DNA of 49,954 bases, taken from NCBI GenBank assembly GCA_026414765.1, contig JAOAIJ010000033.1:1-49954 (forward strand), written 5' to 3'. Source of the stretch: Clostridia bacterium (lineage in GTDB: Bacteria; Bacillota; Clostridia; Acetivibrionales; DSM-27016). A model generated the notes under the pieces. That model did no database searches. It had not been told where the DNA came from and saw only the letters and a program-made list of their open reading frames with translations. The position numbers and the translations under genes were made by a program. Shown here in pieces: positions 49,368-49,954 of the stretch (positions are counted from its first letter, which is position 1; every line of letters begins with the position of its first letter).

Positions 49368-49667
49368 GTTTCCTCTGTAATTATTGAGAATAAAGATTAT
49401 GAGAATTTACTAAAAATTTATGACAAGCCAAAATCGATTTCTTTTCTTGATCCGCCCTACTATGGTACAGAAAAATATTATCAAGCACTTTTTACTAAAA
49501 ATGATCATATTAATTTAAGAAATGTTTTAGGAAGAATTAGTGGCAAATTTATACTTACCTATAATGACTGTGAGTATATAAGAGAGCTATACTGGAATTT
49601 CAAGACGGAGGAGATACAGAGAAATCACAACCTCGTAAATAGGCATGAATACAAGAGAAAAATATAG
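49368..49667 (+). pseudogene. C-terminal fragment of a D12-class DNA adenine methylase
   Basis: An open frame of about 99 codons with no start. It holds motif IV as SFLDPPYYGTEKYY and then the C-terminal methylase region (GKFILTYNDCEYIRELY). The SAM-binding FxGxG part and target domain are missing, because a stop (TAG, 49365-49367) directly precedes the fragment. Orphan Dam-type methylases are common next to phage lysis genes in Clostridia. Confidence 0.8.
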
Positions 49668-49813
49668 GGAGCTAATTATAAGAATTTATTGAGGCTTCGC
49701 CCCTGGTTCCGGTCAGGGGTAAGTTTCTATAGTAAAACAAAAAGCCTCAATCTTGAGGCTTTTATCCATTTTATATTTATTTAGGATACTATTTTCAATT
49801 TGGGTAACTAAAT
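49668..49813 (+). terminator. Non-coding stretch with two hairpins, the second a terminator
   Basis: CCCCTG (49700-49705) pairs with CAGGGG (49714-49719). AAAAGCCTCAA (49740-49750) pairs with TTGAGGCTTTT (49753-49763) and has a T-rich tail, a clear terminator. No gene is seen. Confidence 0.75.
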
Positions 49814-49861
49814 AGAGACTGTAGGAAATTACGTGTAAAAACGTAAATTCCTACAGTCTCT
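49814..49861. repeat. 21-bp-stem palindrome, probable IS256-type left end
   Basis: The arms at 49814-49834 and 49841-49861 match with one mismatch around GTAAAA. The left arm plus loop reads GAGACTGT at 49815 and GTGTAAAA ending at 49840, resembling IS256-family terminal repeats. A start codon follows about 75 bp later. Assignment is tentative; the hairpin could also act as a transcription stop shielding the element. Confidence 0.5.
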
Positions 49862-49935
49862 TTGTTTGGGTAATGAAGAACCTGTAGGATTTATGGCAAC
49901 TATTAATAATAGATCTTACAGGAGGAATAACAAGT

Positions 49936-49954
49936 ATGAATGAACCGGCAATCA
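49936..49954 (+). CDS. Start of a gene cut by the window edge (possible transposase)
   Basis: ATG with codons for MNEPAI, 9 nt after GGAGG (49920-49924 region). Only six codons are visible, so the product cannot be read. Its position just inside the palindrome suggests a transposase. CCTGTA (49880-49885) can pair with TACAGG overlapping the ribosome site, which could hold translation down. Confidence 0.4.

Overview
The window is about 50 kb of a low-GC, spore-forming anaerobic Firmicute of class Clostridia. Gene content and order point towards the Ruminiclostridium/Acetivibrio (Clostridium thermocellum-like) group. The evidence is spoIIP, a Gram-positive heat-shock operon with CIRCE, a T-box, HemZ/HemW without other haem genes, pyruvate phosphate dikinase, AT-rich spacers, and strong GGAGG ribosome sites that often serve TTG or GTG starts. 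The species assignment is an inference.

Layout. 1-134: six tandem 20-bp units that look like the end of an IS21-type element lying mostly outside the window. 397-14700: housekeeping genes on the + strand: a methyltransferase, an HD hydrolase, recJ, apt, rel (ppGpp), dtd, an MBL-fold hydrolase, hemZ, a VOC protein, a T-box with hisS-aspS, and lepB. 15038-19348: a giant 2-hydroxyacyl-CoA dehydratase activase-like protein, followed by two small minus-strand genes. 20370-32896: spoIIP, a yqxA-like gene, lepA, hemW, hrcA-grpE-dnaK, dnaJ, prmA, rsmE and a lone receiver protein, which is the classical Bacillus/Clostridium order. 33199-36726: yicC, remA, gmk, rpoZ, coaBC. 36807-41349: glycyl-tRNA synthetase and ppdK, the latter behind a 450-bp leader region with serial hairpins.

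From 41.4 kb the window becomes accessory. A minus-strand block holds a membrane M23 metallopeptidase, a BtrH_N-like papain-fold protein that appears to start at CTG, and a WYL regulator. An FMN-binding lipoprotein and a small hypothetical gene follow. A tRNA-Gln(CTG) gene at 45969 is abutted by a decayed large serine recombinase, with its N-terminus lost and a one-base insertion. A gene fragment, a membrane protein, a phage-type lysis cassette (XhlA-like, M15 endopeptidase, holin-like) and a truncated DNA adenine methylase come next. I read this as the remnant of a prophage or integrative element. The window closes with a 21-bp-stem palindrome that resembles an IS256-type left end, followed by the first codons of a gene.

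Functional links. rel, dtd, hisS-aspS, glyS, rsmE, prmA and lepA all serve translation and its stress response. The T-box before hisS carries an Asp specifier (GAC) and a discriminator-pairing base that fits tRNA-Asp, not tRNA-His, so aspartate charging probably controls both synthetases. hrcA sits directly behind its own CIRCE operator. dnaJ has its own promoter and upstream terminator. The least explained parts are the peptidase/BtrH-like pair, the structured leaders of ppdK, yicC and the activase, and the tandem Spo0A-like boxes before spoIIP.
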